A stretch of 64,000 nucleotides of DNA from Bettongia penicillata ogilbyi (Eukaryota; Chordata; Mammalia; Diprotodontia; Potoroidae): contig JAJHZJ010000220.1 in NCBI GenBank assembly GCA_023548195.1, forward strand, positions 813,279-877,278, given 5' to 3'. The position numbers were made by a program, and so were the translations under genes. Numbering within the stretch: position 1 is the stretch's first letter; each line of letters opens with the position of its first letter. Of this stretch, positions 9,122 through 20,585 are shown piece by piece. The notes beneath the pieces were generated by a model. The model was not told where the DNA came from and searched no databases. It saw only the letters and a list, made by a program, of their open reading frames with translations.

Positions 9122-12100
9122 AGAGTAAGATCGCTATACTACACAATGTACCTCCTGTGGGGTTCAATTAAAAAATTGTGCACTCTCAGAACTTCTAAGT
9201 CAAACTTTGATTCAGTTTTCTCACTAAATTTCTAAACTGATATAATGTCTGGCATGGATGATTGATTCAATAGCATATGAAGACTGTTATGTAGAGAAAC
9301 AAATGAACTACTAATATCTGACTAAAAAGCAGGGAAAATTAATTGGTGTTTTTGAGGTGTTTGAACCACTGGATCAATACATATAATCCAAAAGATAACT
9401 CCCAAACATTTTTTTTTCAAGAAATAGAGCATAGATTATTTACTTTACCTAGTTGTGATCAGTGGACTCACTGGATATTTCCTAGGACTCAGTTTCATTT
9501 TGTTGTGTGAGAACCAGCTACTAAGACTAAATTGAGTAAATTGAAGCACCAAAGTTTCAAATAAAGCAGACAATAATATACCTTGTGGCTTGAGAAATCT
9601 TCTTTAATGGGGCTTAACTTTAACTGCCATATGCCCCATATTAAAAGCCACAGGGAAACCAATGAGACTCCTATTGTCCTTTTCCCTGAAATTATAATGT
9701 CAGTATTTTGCATGTCAGAGGAAGAATGTGGGGAAATGTTGGTTGTGTATTTCCTGTAAAGTAGAAAATGACGAGAAAAATATCCTTTAAACTTGCTTTC
9801 TACATAGTAGGGAACAATGAAAAGGGAAATCAGAATATTATTTGGGACAAAGTTAATTGACCACCTTTCTCAGATTTTATGCATCAGGTGTTATCTCTTG
9901 GCTTCCATCTATTCTTACTTGTGCCTTAGTATATTTACTTTTATATTTACTCAGCAATAAATAAACCTCAGAATGCTATTTTATTCAATTCTGAGATGAA
10001 ACACTTAAAAGAAATAAAGTGCTCTAGTAATTTTAAGTCACTCTCCATAACACATGGCAATTTAAAATTATTGAAACATTTCATAAGTGTTTCAGTTTTG
10101 AAGTGATCAGGTTTTGGGAATTATGAGGAGTTATTTAACTTTATTGTTTTGCTTTAGATGTATTGGTCTCATTGTGAAAAAAAATGAGGGTAGTATTCTT
10201 CTATAAATCTAGATCAAAACTGTGTAAACTATGTTTAGTTAATATAATGGTCTCAATGAGATATATACTTATAAAAAGGTGGGAAAAAAGATGGGGGTAA
10301 AGATCATATAATTTGAGGGGATAGTATCTTCCTTGATATTAAAACCCTAGCATCATTTCATTTTAGTGTTGGTGTTAGATGCTACATGCTGTGATCCAGA
10401 AATTTGATAATCATTTTACCAATTTGTGTTTCTATTTATTTGATTATTATAAAAACTCATTGGATTCCCTCTATTTCTTGTTTCTCCTTTCTTTAATATC
10501 ACAGTCCTTCCCCCACCCAAAGTTCTGTAGGTATTGTGCTCACCAGGTACATATTCCTTCATCTAAACTCTGAGGCAAAACAAGAAAGAATTCCATAAAG
10601 TTTTACATAATTCAGCAACAACAAAAAACAAGTATGAATTACTAATTTTCCAGATAATTGCAGCATTAACTATTAACATACAGCATTTTAAGGAATTGAT
10701 AGAAATAATTTTTGTTCATATACCAAAATCAGATGACTTGTGGAGCAGCTCCCCAAATTTTTTTGTACTTTTGTCTTAGATGTAATTCTTAAAATCCTCA
10801 CAAATGTTTCAGGAAAACATTTTCTAACAGATTTCCTGTAATTTAATTTTTAGAATTGAATTGAACTGTGTTCTCATAAGATTTTTGAACTGACTCAAAC
10901 TGTGCCTTCGACAAACCATTCCTGTCTATTTTACCACTGTGATTCTTATTATTATCCCATGAGACTTCCACAGGAGATACATGTGGACCTAAAGATGAAA
11001 ACAAGACAGATATTCCTAAATCACCAGTTTCTATGTAAATCCCAGATTCAGTCCAAAATGTGCAATTTTTCTGTAGTTAAGGTCCCCTCTATAGAAACAA
11101 AAGGGGAGACCATGAAAATTTCAGTGAAGCATCATGTCTACCTATCATCGTTTGTTTTTGCCACATGAGCACCACGTTTTCAGAATTAATTGATGACATC
11201 CTTTACATTTTTCTTTTGTGTTCCTCATTGATTATATGCTGCTGCCTGCCCATGTGCATCATGAATTTCTCCAGTGCCCTCTGTATTTTATTTTGTATTT
11301 ATATATATATATAATGTAATATATGTAATATATATTGTAATATATGTAATAAAATATGTAATATATATGTTATTTCTTTGGAGGCATGGTTGTTCCATAT
11401 CGCACTGCCTTAAGCAGTTGCCTTATAACAACACTGATAAAATGAGAGGTCTTTAGAATTACTCAGAATAACACATCTAATGAACATCAGAGACAAGATT
11501 TTAACTAGGATTTTCCTGTGCAAAGCAATCTTTGTGCTACCCTATCTAGTTGTATATATAACTCTCATAAAGATTTTTTATAAATAAAAGCAGTCATATA
11601 TACCAATAATTATTGGTATTCTCTTAGTTACTCTTTAAAAAATTAGTAACAAGGTCTGAGATTTTTTTTTCTATACCACTTGTCAACTTGTGTTCTTTGA
11701 GTACCTTGTATATTGACCTCTCAATACCCTCACAATTGCATCACCTCCAGCACATATCATTAAGTATACTTGGTCAAATCTGATTGCTTTTCCCATCTTA
11801 CTTGGTTCAATCTGACTGCTTTTCTCCTCTTTTTAGTGATAGTTCCATCTCTTCTATAATACATTAAGAAATGTGATGTTAGGGTACAAGTGGATACTTC
11901 TATGACATTAGATGGGAAAAAAAGTCTAGTGTAATGTAGTTCACAAATCTCTTCCAATTTTCTTCTACATATGATCATTCACTTTCCTCCTTTGCCTTTT
12001 GTACAAATTAAAACAACATTAACACAACAAATACATAAAAAGATGAGAAGGTTGTGTCTTTATGATGCCAAATAGATGAATGCAAAAATCAATTAACACC

Positions 12101-12410
12101 TAGAAATGTCTAGATATCTGCTCCTATTATATTTAGCTACATAACAAATTTTCTTCTCAGTATTTAGGACTGTATTGTTAGCTTAGAGAAATTCAAGATC
12201 ACATGTAAATTGAATAAAATGCATTACTAATACTATATGAAAGTAAATCTATAATAATTTTATTTTACTGTGGTTGATGAAAATTACATTAAAAACACAA
12301 TGTGAAAAAGAGTTCTGTGTAAACTAGACTGGAGAACTAGGTTGATTAGAGCAATATTGTGTATCTTTCTAATTGTTTGACCCAAGCTAAGTAACATATC
12401 TTTGCTTAAA
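9122..12410. other. Unassigned, unique-like sequence
   Basis: About 3.3 kb with no repeat family I can name apart from short AT-rich patches (11290-11380). Frames of 60-88 codons occur but none shows a domain, splice context or codon pattern that supports a gene. It may hold ancient repeats too diverged to recognise by eye. Confidence 0.35.
11290..11380. repeat. AT-rich low-complexity tract
   Basis: Alternating ATATATGTAATAT-type units. Confidence 0.85.
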
Positions 12411-12414
12411 GTTT

Positions 12415-12870
12415 TTTTTTTTTATTTTTTTATAATTTTGCTTATAAAATTAACAGAAAATGTTTTCTCTTTCACCTTATTTAGAGAAAAAGAGAAAGTA
12501 ATTTATTTTTTAACAAATATTTGTGGTCAAGCAAAATGAATTCCCTTATTGGTCTAATCTCCAAAACATCTCATCCTACATCCAGACTCCACTGCCACTC
12601 TCTGTAAGGAATCCAATAACATATTTTTTTATCATTGGTCTGTTGTAATATTGGATAGCCCTTTCATTGATCAGAATTCTTATAGTTTTCTGAGTTGCTT
12701 GTTTTTATAGTGTTGTTAACATGTTGTAACAATTGCTCTTCTGGCTCTGGAGAATTTATCCCTCACCAAGGTAGATGTTTTCAGAATTGTTCAGTTTGAT
12801 AATATTGATGTCATAATATAAATTGCTTTCAAAATTATTTCCGTGAAGGGCTGTTATTATTCTACAAATT
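12415..12870 (-). mobile_element. Old L1 3'UTR fragment
   Basis: Begins with a T-rich stretch (antisense poly-A) and carries 'gaattcccttattggtctaatctcc', 'tccactgccactctctgtaagg' and 'tttttatagtgttgttaacatg...aattgctcttctggctctg'. The same order of motifs appears in the L1 3'UTR at 55.75-55.95 kb. Diverged. Confidence 0.55.
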
Positions 12871-14304
12871 TTTCTTCCTTTTTACTTCAATCTTTATCAG
12901 TGTAGTCAAACCTCCAATATTTTTCATTTTATAATATTGCTATGCTATAAATGTATTACTCATCTATAAATTGAGATCATATTATCCATGATATCTACCT
13001 AAAAGAATTGTGTAAATCAAATGAAATAATTTATGCTTTGAAAATTTTCGAAGTCATTTAAACTTCTATTATATTAAATTCTTTTAAACTGTGAATTCAA
13101 ATACTTATAATATTCATGTTACAGGAAATCCCCAATACAAACTCCAAAACCTGCAGTCAGTCCATACATTCTCTGCCATAACATGATACTCCTCTGTAAC
13201 CTACAAATTTGATAAGAGGTTTATTTCTAGGATGATTTATGCTAGGCTATGAAGAATGAGTAAAAACCAGAAAATCATGGAGAAAGTCAAAGTTCATTGT
13301 GTAGGGAAGAGTGTTAGTTCTATTTTAGTAGCTAAGCAGTTGTGTGGGCCATTTCAGTCTCAATCTCTCTGAATTTCTATTGCCTAGTATTTAAAAGGGG
13401 AATATTAATGTTTTACTAGCCTTAAGGTAGGAATTTGGTATAGAAGATTATTGAGTTCCTTTATCTCTAAAAGATCTTTAATAATTTGAAATATAATGCT
13501 ATGGGCTTTCCTGAGAATAAACCTATCTACCATTTATTAAAATTGTTTCTATGGGAAAAAAAATTCTAAATTCTAATCAACTTTCCAATGAAATTGACAA
13601 ACACAACCTCTTAGTAAATTCAACATTTTCTATAGGATCTAATTTCTCATGTTTTCTGCTAGTATATATTCTTCTTTAAATTGCTTCAGAATTTTGTACA
13701 AACATTTTCACCATATCAGTCACTTAATAAATCCTGATTGAATTACTCAGTGGGACATTTGAACAATAATCCTCATAGTCAATTACAATAACCCTATCAA
13801 AATAATTTAGTTTTAAAAAAAATTCCAATGGATTCTCTTTTTTGACAAAAAGGCAAAATAGCTACTGCAGAATGAATTATCCATACATGTAATAATGTTT
13901 CCATGTGTGGCTTTTTAGCCACAGGAGCCACAAATCTGATTTTCTTCAGTTAGGAAGAAATTTCACAAATTAAGAAGTTGAATAGAAAATATATGCTTTT
14001 CAAGATGCATATGCCTCAGGTAAACAGTAAAAGTCAAATCACAATGCTTGCATATTAATTAGAATCCTAGATTAATATTCAGAAGATTCCATTGTTTTAC
14101 TATTAATTTTCTTAATGTGCTAAGCAAGTATGAAATATATATTGATGGAGTCAACATGTCACTACATAAACGTCTGATAATCATCACCCAAACCATTTAT
14201 TAAGTACCTATCATGACTATTATCATAATACAAAAGTATATGAAGACTGCATATACATTGCCCAAGAATTTATCTTATAGTTTATTTGTATGGCACTGAA
14301 TAAG
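12871..14304. other. Mostly unassigned
   Basis: Apart from the MIR remnant at 13.3-13.5 kb and short L2-like tail motifs near 13.70-13.76 kb ('cagtcacttaataaatcc') and 14.19-14.28 kb ('ccatttattaagtacctatc'), nothing is recognisable. Confidence 0.35.
13300..13510 (+). repeat. MIR/CORE-SINE remnant
   Basis: Weak CORE pattern: 'tagctaagcagttgtgtgggccatttcagtctcaatctctctgaatttc', then 'tatttaaaagggg'. Low identity. Confidence 0.45.
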
Positions 14305-14640
14305 TGAATTAATTAAGGTATAATTGTCATTTTTATTATATTAGCTTGGCATACCCACAAGCAACTGATGTTTTTCCACTTACTTAGATCTGACTTTATT
14401 TCTGTGAAAAGTGTTTTGTAATTGTTTTCGTGTTGTCCCTGGGTTTGTTTTGTCAAGTAGACTCCCAGATATTTATAGTGTCTACCGTAGTTTTAAATGG
14501 GATTTCTCTTTCTATCTCTTGCTATTGGGCTTTGTTAGCAATATAGAGAAATGAAGATGACTTATCTGAGTTTATTTTGTAACCTGCAACTTTGCAGGTT
14601 ACAATTTTCTTTCTCTAACATTATTTTCATATCGAGTACA
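14305..14640 (-). mobile_element. L1 ORF2 fragment (reverse transcriptase C-terminal part)
   Basis: The plus strand reads 'ttttccacttacttagatctgactttatttctgtg...gtgttttgtaattgttttcgtgttgtccctgggtttg...agtagactcccagatattta', which is the antisense of the L1 ORF2 segment encoding the residues around ...LGVYL..., ...IKSDLNKW.... The same segment is inverted at 30.49-30.65 kb. The frame is broken. It carries a perfect inverted repeat (14577-14604). Confidence 0.75.
14577..14604. repeat. Perfect 13-bp inverted repeat
   Basis: Arms TTGTAACCTGCAA and TTGCAGGTTACAA with a CT centre. One arm looks like ordinary L1 ORF2 sequence ('tttgtaacctgcaactt') and the second like a templated inverted copy of it. 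Confidence 0.9.
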
Positions 14641-14849
14641 GTGTTATACAGTGTTATGGTGGAAGTTGATCATCAGTGTGTGTGTGTGTTTTCATCACAG
14701 AGCTAATTCACCTAAAATTCTGATACATATCTTATTGAAGCACGGCATTCCCTATATTATTCTAATTAATCTTTTCATATATTTTTGAGTGTTTATAATC
14801 ACCCAGTATGATATCACGATGTCATATTTTGGTGAAGATATAAAAGCAC

Positions 14850-15145
14850 CAGGTGTCCTTGATTAGTTAAAAGCAGCCTGGAGGTTACTCACCCTATGTC
14901 TAAATTAGATGAGGTGGCAACAGAGATAAGGGATCCTATAAATGTGAAGGCCTTACTCTCCTGTATGAATCAAGTTCAGCTTCATTCTCAGATCCCAGTA
15001 CAGCTAAGGAAAAGGAGAAAAAAGAAGGAAGAACAAGGAGAAGGAGAAGCAAGAGAAGGAGATAAAGGAGAACAAGAAACAACCAGGACCCTGCACATAT
15101 GCCTTCCTAATAAAACTTTCTTTTCCATAGCTTCAGGTTAATGTG
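14850..15145 (+). other. Purine-rich segment with AATAAA; possible LTR fragment
   Basis: An AAGGAG-rich purine tract (15004-15080) is followed by 'ccctgcacatatgccttcctaataaaactttc', which has the look of a retroviral R region with its polyadenylation signal. I cannot place a partner LTR or internal region. An 81-codon frame spans it, but its lysine/glutamate-rich half comes from the purine tract, so I do not call it a gene. Confidence 0.3.
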
Positions 15146-15259
15146 TCAATAAACACTTCAGTATTCAATGAATCCATTTCAAAATACTAATATTCCAAAC
15201 AAAAAAAGTATAATTTAGCAAAATAGATATTGTTAGCTTTCTAAATCTGTAAGATCATA

Positions 15260-15430
15260 GCTTTAGAGTCGAAATGAAAATTTTAGGTCATATAATTCAA
15301 TTCTTTAATTTTACTAATAAGAACTTAAAGCTCAGTTATTAAATGACATACCCAAAGTCTTGCAGGGCAGTAAATAGCTGAGTAAGGATTTAAAGTGATG
15401 TCTATTTACTCTACTCATAGAATTGTCTTC
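15260..15430 (-). repeat. MIR/CORE-SINE remnant
   Basis: Antisense MIR order: 'aattttactaataagaacttaaagctcagttattaaatgacatacccaaagtcttgcagg', then 'agtaaatagctgagtaaggattt'. Confidence 0.65.
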
Positions 15431-15474
15431 TTTAACATATCTCCCTGACATTTAGTGTCACATTAATAAATATA

Positions 15475-17220
15475 GCATTTGTTATATTCTATAGTGCCTT
15501 AATACTATTATTCAGAGATGATAATACTGAAAAGAAATTTAAAGAATAAAATCATGCCCTTCTATCTTTGCCTGCTGTCTATTCATGGAAAGTATTGAAG
15601 TGTATTACAACTAATTCAAGTCAATTGCATATTAAATGGAAACATCAAAAAAGATATTGCAGTATGTATAAAAATAGTTGCAAATATTTTCTTTTGAGGA
15701 GAGATTGATGTAGTTCTCTCCTCTTTCAAAACAGAAACATCCAATTTGATTTTTCACAGAAATTATTTTCAAAATGAATTTAAGGCATTCAGTCCTGTAA
15801 GTTGGATAATTAGGATGAAATTTTGCAAAATATATATTGAATGCATTTTACTGTACTTAATAATAGCCATATATGTTTTTGTGTTTAGCAATGAGAGCAC
15901 ACATCCTATAAGTGACCAGGAGAGCACTCTTTATATCCATATTTTGTAGACAGGGTAACCATAGTTCATTGAGTACTTCTTTGCATTTAAAGAAGGTTTC
16001 CTAGTTACAGAAAATATTGCACAAAAATAAGCAAATTCCTTTTTATCATGAAGATTTTAGAAATGTCTAACCATGCAAAGTGAAGTGAGCATGGAACTGA
16101 GTTATTTATACAAGTATTTTTTTCCTTATTCTTCTGGAAACTGCTATATAACATGGGGAAAACAAGTGCTAATATTTGTTTTTTTTCTTTAATTGCCTAT
16201 ATAATCACACTATCAGCGGCCATATATTTGTTTAGAGAAATAAAACTCACTTAGTATTTTAATTCATCCATGATTTCTCCAGAGAGCATACACACAAATA
16301 TACACACATTCAGAATAGTAAAAGTATTGAACATCTCCTGAATGAACATAAATATTTCTTTAGTTTAAATATTTAATATGTCAAATGTTGGTAAAGCATA
16401 TACTACAACGGTGAATGTACATCGTCTTTACTAGCACCCATGACACACACACTAGTATACTGTGCTGCCTACTGAATTATAACTATATCTGAATACAGCT
16501 GCAGGAATAGCCCTAATCCCTGGCAAGAATTTTCCTGTAAACAAAAACTTGATGTTAGCTATTCTTCTACTGTCTCAAGTTGCCAACTAATCAGCATAAT
16601 TATGCTGAAGTGAAAGGAAGCATAGGAGAAATTGTGGAAACTCTGAACTGTATCAAAAATGTCAAATTGTAATATCAACTCTGACATATTTTCAGGCAAA
16701 TTCCTGTTGGAACAGTTTGAAGAAAATATCAGCTCGACAGAGACTCCTCCACAGCTTTCTGATAAAGAGGATTTCTTCAAATAAATGTTTCTTCACTTAT
16801 CATTATCAGTGAGTCACAACGCCATCAAAAGAGAAGGCATGCTGGAATTATACTGTACATACTGAAATAGACAAGGTAGAAATAGATCCCAACAGAAAAC
16901 CTACCAGGCAACAGAGAAATAGGCAGAAGATAAGGAAATGTTTCATTCCTGACTTTGCATTTAACTAATCATTGTATTTTAATGCTGTAAGAAAAGAAAT
17001 AATGATAGTAGGAAGATGACTAATTTCTGATTGTTGAACTAAGTACCTGTTAATTAATAGACCTTGGGGCTTGTCTAGGAGAGGAAGGGCAGGTGAGGAA
17101 TTGCTCTAGAAAATTTCCTTGCCTTTCTGGAAGGTTGAAATGCCCTTCAAATGGGACAATCCTATAACACACATAGAGACATTGCCATTCACTACTAGTA
17201 AGGAATTTTAGATGTATATG
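15475..17220. other. Unassigned sequence with an exon-like frame
   Basis: No repeat recognised. The only feature of note is a plus-strand open stretch ending at TAA near 16782 (see findings). The 73-codon frame on the opposite strand over the same place is its shadow or vice versa. Confidence 0.35.
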
Positions 17221-17363
17221 TTGTTGCTTGTCCTTTGTTTTCAAAGAGGATTAATAATACCATAGAGTGATGTCTTGACTTGTGTGTGAGTTGCACAAAG
17301 TCTCACTTTCTTCCAGAGTCATTGAGTTCCAACAGCAAGACAAAAGTCAAGGTGCCTAGTGAC
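17221..17363 (+). repeat. Host repeat of the ERV, left half
   Basis: Reads TGTTGCTTGTCCTTTGTTTT, 'cttgacttgtgtgtgagttgcacaaagtc', 'ttccagagtcattgagttccaacagcaagacaaaagtcaaggtgcctagtgac'. A SINE-like family sharing its head with the TGTCCTT family but with a different body. It stops exactly at the 5' LTR and resumes at 20586. Confidence 0.8.
17359..17363. repeat. ERV target-site duplication, left
   Basis: GTGAC directly before the TG of the 5' LTR; pairs with GTGAT at 20586-20590 (one mismatch). Confidence 0.75.
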
Positions 17364-17835
17364 TGTAATATTAATAGAATAGGAAGATCTTTCTTGCACA
17401 TTAATAGGCCTAACACATGGAACCTGCAATTGCATGGAGCCTATGGTCATCTGGAGCCTGGGTGGCATGGAGATCAGACTGAGGAGAGCTTGCCAGAGGG
17501 GGAGACAGAGCAGAGCAGAGAGAGAGAAACAAGCTGTGAGTGGGAGCTGATGATCCAAGGAGCAGAGAGAAAGAAGCAAACTACGAATGGGCAGAGGGAG
17601 GAATTTGTCTAGGGAAACTTGTTTTGCAGGGTGACCTGAAAGAAAGAAGGTTTGAGATGTTGGCACTGTCTGGATTAATGATAAGTACCCCATTAAATCT
17701 CACCCCCTGGTAGTCTAATGATGTCCCAAAGAAATGTGTTGGTTTTGCCTTTGACAAAGAGAGTTTGTTATATTTATCATAAAAATACACATTCTCATTC
17801 ATAGCAACATCTATGGATATTGCTTTGGCTTTTCA
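17364..17835 (+). repeat. 5' LTR
   Basis: Runs from TG at 17364 to CA at 17835. It shares with the 3' LTR the blocks AATAGGCCTAACACATGGAA, 'gctgtgagtgggagc', 'gataagtaccc', 'ttggttttgcctt' and 'agagagttt'. It lacks most of the GA-repeat expansion of its partner, and the AATAAA seen in the 3' copy reads AAGAAA here. A primer-binding site after it is not clear. Confidence 0.85.
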
Positions 17836-18000
17836 AATGACTATGAGGATGGGATAGCAAAATATAAAGCCTCTACTTGGAGAAGTTTTATACTCTAAGG
17901 AAGGAAATGGGTATCCCAGGATGGGAGAATTTACTTTATTCTATTCCTTCCTGGCAAAGAATGGGTTTAAAGCACAAGATTTTGTGAATACTAGGAACCA

Positions 18001-19022
18001 AGGTCAGAGAGAGGAGAATCCAAAGATTTAGAAAAATGTTTGCAAGTTCCCCATATAACTGGGGAAAGAAATGGCAGGATTATGTAGAAGAGAATAGGCA
18101 TTGTTGATAAGTTATTGTATTATGTGTAAAAATACAGACACATTGTTGGAGGAATAGGTTCAAGTGAAAAAGGAGTTAGCTGATTTGCATGAGAAGCTTT
18201 CTATGCTAAAGCATCAAAACTTCCTTTTAGAAGAACAAGATAGATAGTATCAGGTGGGAGCAGAAAAAACAGTGTTCAGTTTAGCTAAGAAAAAGAAGAA
18301 AAAAACTAACCAGAGGAAGGTGCATGCAACCCTTGTATGTCCAGGGCCTGATTGGAACCCAGACACCTGGGAGGAAGACACATGGGAGGAAAGTGAAACA
18401 AATTTAAATCAGGCAACCTCTGGAGTGCAGTCATTCATTTGTCCTATACTATGAAGGAAGCGGGAGAAAGGGTGGGGGGTGGGGAGAGGCAGGCAGTGTT
18501 TAAGGAAGTAACAGGATTTTACTCAGCAGGAGGTTACAGATATTTTAATTCTATTCACTCCCAAAATTGGAGAATCATGAGCATGTTGAGTGGTGAAAAT
18601 CAGTGACAAAGGGATCAAAGGGACCAGAGGAGTATAGGTAGATAACATAGATTGTTTGAAATTTATAGATATTAGCTAGAATCCCTTTGTATAACAAACT
18701 TTTGGGGATTACCATATTTTTGTTAGCTGTAATTGATGAGGGATGCAATGAACATTATCCCACTGACTTTATGTGCCCAAGTACAGACAGAACCTGGTAT
18801 TCACTAAGAGACTGTATAAGAAAGTTAAAGGAAGAGGTAACGAAAACTGCAATTATGATTGGAGATGCAGATGCCTATCACAGCACTTTCTTTACAGTTT
18901 CTCGTAGATGTATAATAGTGAAGACTGCTCCTCCTGCTTATACACATGTGATTCTGACTCTACTCCTTGGGGGAGTAGGACACCCTCTTTCAGAAGTCCT
19001 ACATAAGATTTCAGTTAAGTGA
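18001..19022 (+). pseudogene. Degraded gag-like region of the ERV
   Basis: This is the stretch between the 5' LTR and the protease. An uninterrupted 111-codon frame at 18687-19022 contains a segment with Cys, Trp and Tyr spacing (around CPSTDRTWYSL) and a following hydrophobic end, all without a known motif that I can pin down. Upstream, 18150-18260 has a helical Glu/Lys/Leu-rich reading broken by stops. Its position argues for gag, perhaps matrix or capsid, but no major homology region or zinc knuckle is recognisable. It might instead be another internal ERV frame. Non-functional as it stands. Confidence 0.45.
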
Positions 19023-19376
19023 CTTAGGAGAGTAGGGAAAAGATAAATTTCCTTAAGAGAGAACAGAAAATAGATAGATTCAAAGTTGGAATAGATTAAC
19101 AAGGAGAGAAATGCTTACTAGTTTAGTGAGAGGAGAGATAGAATATCAAAGAATAGATGGTATATAAGCTAACAAATTATTTAAGATGTACTGGGAAGAG
19201 GGGCCTTAATATTAGAAGGAATAGGGAAGTACACACTGTCCTTACAAACTCTCCTCAATCATTGCATCCTAATTTTCCACATCTGGAAGGAAAATAGATA
19301 TTGGCTAAGCTCCAGCTCAGATTAAAGAAATACACAGATGGGATTACAGACTCATGTTAGTTTAACTACGTATTAG

Positions 19377-19706
19377 GGAAAATGTGGATCAGGCACTGTA
19401 ACTAGGGCATTAACAGATACTGGAACAGAGTTCTCTCTTATATATGGAAACCCTGATAAATTTAAACATGGAACCCTTATTACCATCACAGGACTAGGAG
19501 AGGTTGAAATACCAGTCAGACAAGTTAAACCAATGATGAAAACTGGGCAATTACCTAAGAAATAATATACAGGGATAATTTTACCTGTTCCTGAGTGCAT
19601 CATTGGGCTCGATATATTAAGAAGTATGACTTTAAGATTGCCTGAGGGGAGATACGTATTTGCAGTAAGGAAGATAGGAATTAATGCAGTTCTAATGGGT
19701 TCATGA
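19377..19706 (+). pseudogene. ERV aspartic protease (pro) remnant
   Basis: A single frame of about 110 codons begins after a TAG at 19374 and ends at TGA 19704-19706. It shows the active-site triplet context ALTDTGTEFSLI (retroviral proteases usually have DTGA; here Thr follows Gly), then a flap-like glycine region near ITGLGE, and late in the domain IIGLDIL, the conserved helix motif of retropepsins. One in-frame TAA around 19564-19566 splits it. The enzyme would mature Gag-Pol in virions; this copy cannot be made intact. Position between gag and the 3' end fits pro, with pol deleted after it. Confidence 0.85.
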
Positions 19707-19717
19707 ACTCCAGAAGC

Positions 19718-19852
19718 ATGGCTGACACTATCTTTACCCTGCTTCTGGTTATTATCTCCTTATTTTTTTGGGCCTCTGTTTGTTTAATCTATTTGTTAGA
19801 TTTGTCTCTTTCAGGTTTAGTGCCCTCCACTTGTAGAGGACTGACTACTTAA
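19718..19852 (+). pseudogene. 44-residue hydrophobic frame before the 3' LTR
   Basis: ATG at 19718 to TAA at 19850-19852. Residues 5-28 form one membrane-spanning-like segment (FTLLLVIISLFFWASV core), followed by a short polar tail. Its place upstream of the 3' LTR would suit the end of an envelope transmembrane subunit after a pol-env deletion, but no conserved env motif is present. It could equally be chance. Confidence 0.35.
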
Positions 19853-20039
19853 GCTGGTTGTTACCCTCTATCCAAGACTATGATACATCAACCCTGGACC
19901 TGACATTGACCACGCTCCACATACTGGCTAAGGAACTGACTCCTCAAATGGGGCCTCATCAGGCAGGGTCAGTTCTATGTCCAATCTTAGCAAGACATAG
20001 TTTCAGAAGATGAGACCTTCACTTTTTACCCCAAGGGAT

Positions 20040-20211
20040 TGTAGGTCCCATTTGTGATCTTCCCTGCCCATGAATAGGCCTAACACATGGAACTTGTTAT
20101 CACATAGAGCCTTTGGTCACATGGTCACATGGAGCTCAGACTTGGAGGAGCTTGCTCAAGGAGGAGAGAGAGGGAGGGAAAAATAGAGAGGGGGGAGGGG
20201 GAGAGAGAGAC

Positions 20212-20243
<32 letters not shown>

Positions 20244-20585
20244 TAGGCAGAGCATAGAGAGAGAAGTAAGCTGTGAGTGGGAGCAGATGGTCCAAGGAGC
20301 AAAGAGAGAGAGAAGCAAACTATGAGGGGGAAGAGGAAGAAATGTATCTAGGCTAACTTGTTTCTGTGGGGAGGCCTAGCAGAAAGAAGATTTAAGATGT
20401 CTACTCTCCCTAGATTAGTGATAAGTACCCTGTTAAATCTTACCTCCTGGTCATCTAATGATATCCTAAATAAATATTTTGGTTTTGCCTTCAAGGAAGA
20501 GAGTTTACTATATTTTGCATATTTACTTTAGAAAAATGCATACATATGCAATACCAGCTTCTATGGGTATTGCATTGGTGTTACA
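20040..20585 (+). repeat. 3' LTR
   Basis: TG at 20040 to CA at 20584-20585, ending 'attggtgttaca' against 'tttggcttttca' in the 5' LTR. Contains an AATAAA at 20469-20474 and a GA-rich microsatellite (20160-20243) that accounts for much of its extra length. The purine tract expected just upstream is poor ('ccccaagggat'). Confidence 0.85.
20160..20243. repeat. (GA)n-rich tract in the 3' LTR
   Basis: Imperfect GAGAGG units, then a purer GA run. The shorter purine patch at the same place in the 5' LTR shows it expanded after integration. It creates Arg-Glu and Leu-Ser artefact frames. Confidence 0.9.

Larger units (their letters stand above)
17364..20585 (+). mobile_element. Internally deleted endogenous retrovirus
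   Basis: Two direct LTRs of 472 and 546 bp flank about 2.2 kb. The internal part keeps a gag-like region and an aspartic protease region in the usual order, then a short hydrophobic frame directly upstream of the 3' LTR. No reverse transcriptase, integrase or full envelope is visible, so the provirus lost most of pol and env. The LTRs differ at many positions and the frames hold stops, so the insertion is old. It sits in plus orientation inside a SINE-like repeat, with 5-bp target duplications. The lineage is not resolved. Confidence 0.85.

Noticed and set aside
17280..17802. 110- and 124-codon frames on opposite strands
   Set aside because: They overlap the host repeat and the 5' LTR, and neither continues into an internal viral frame.
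17836..17860. Primer-binding site directly after the 5' LTR
   Set aside because: The sequence after CA (17835) does not start with TGG or match a tRNA 3' end that I can name; too decayed to call.
20113..20325. Arg-Glu-rich 70-codon frame and its Leu-Ser complement
   Set aside because: Produced by the GA-rich tract in the 3' LTR.
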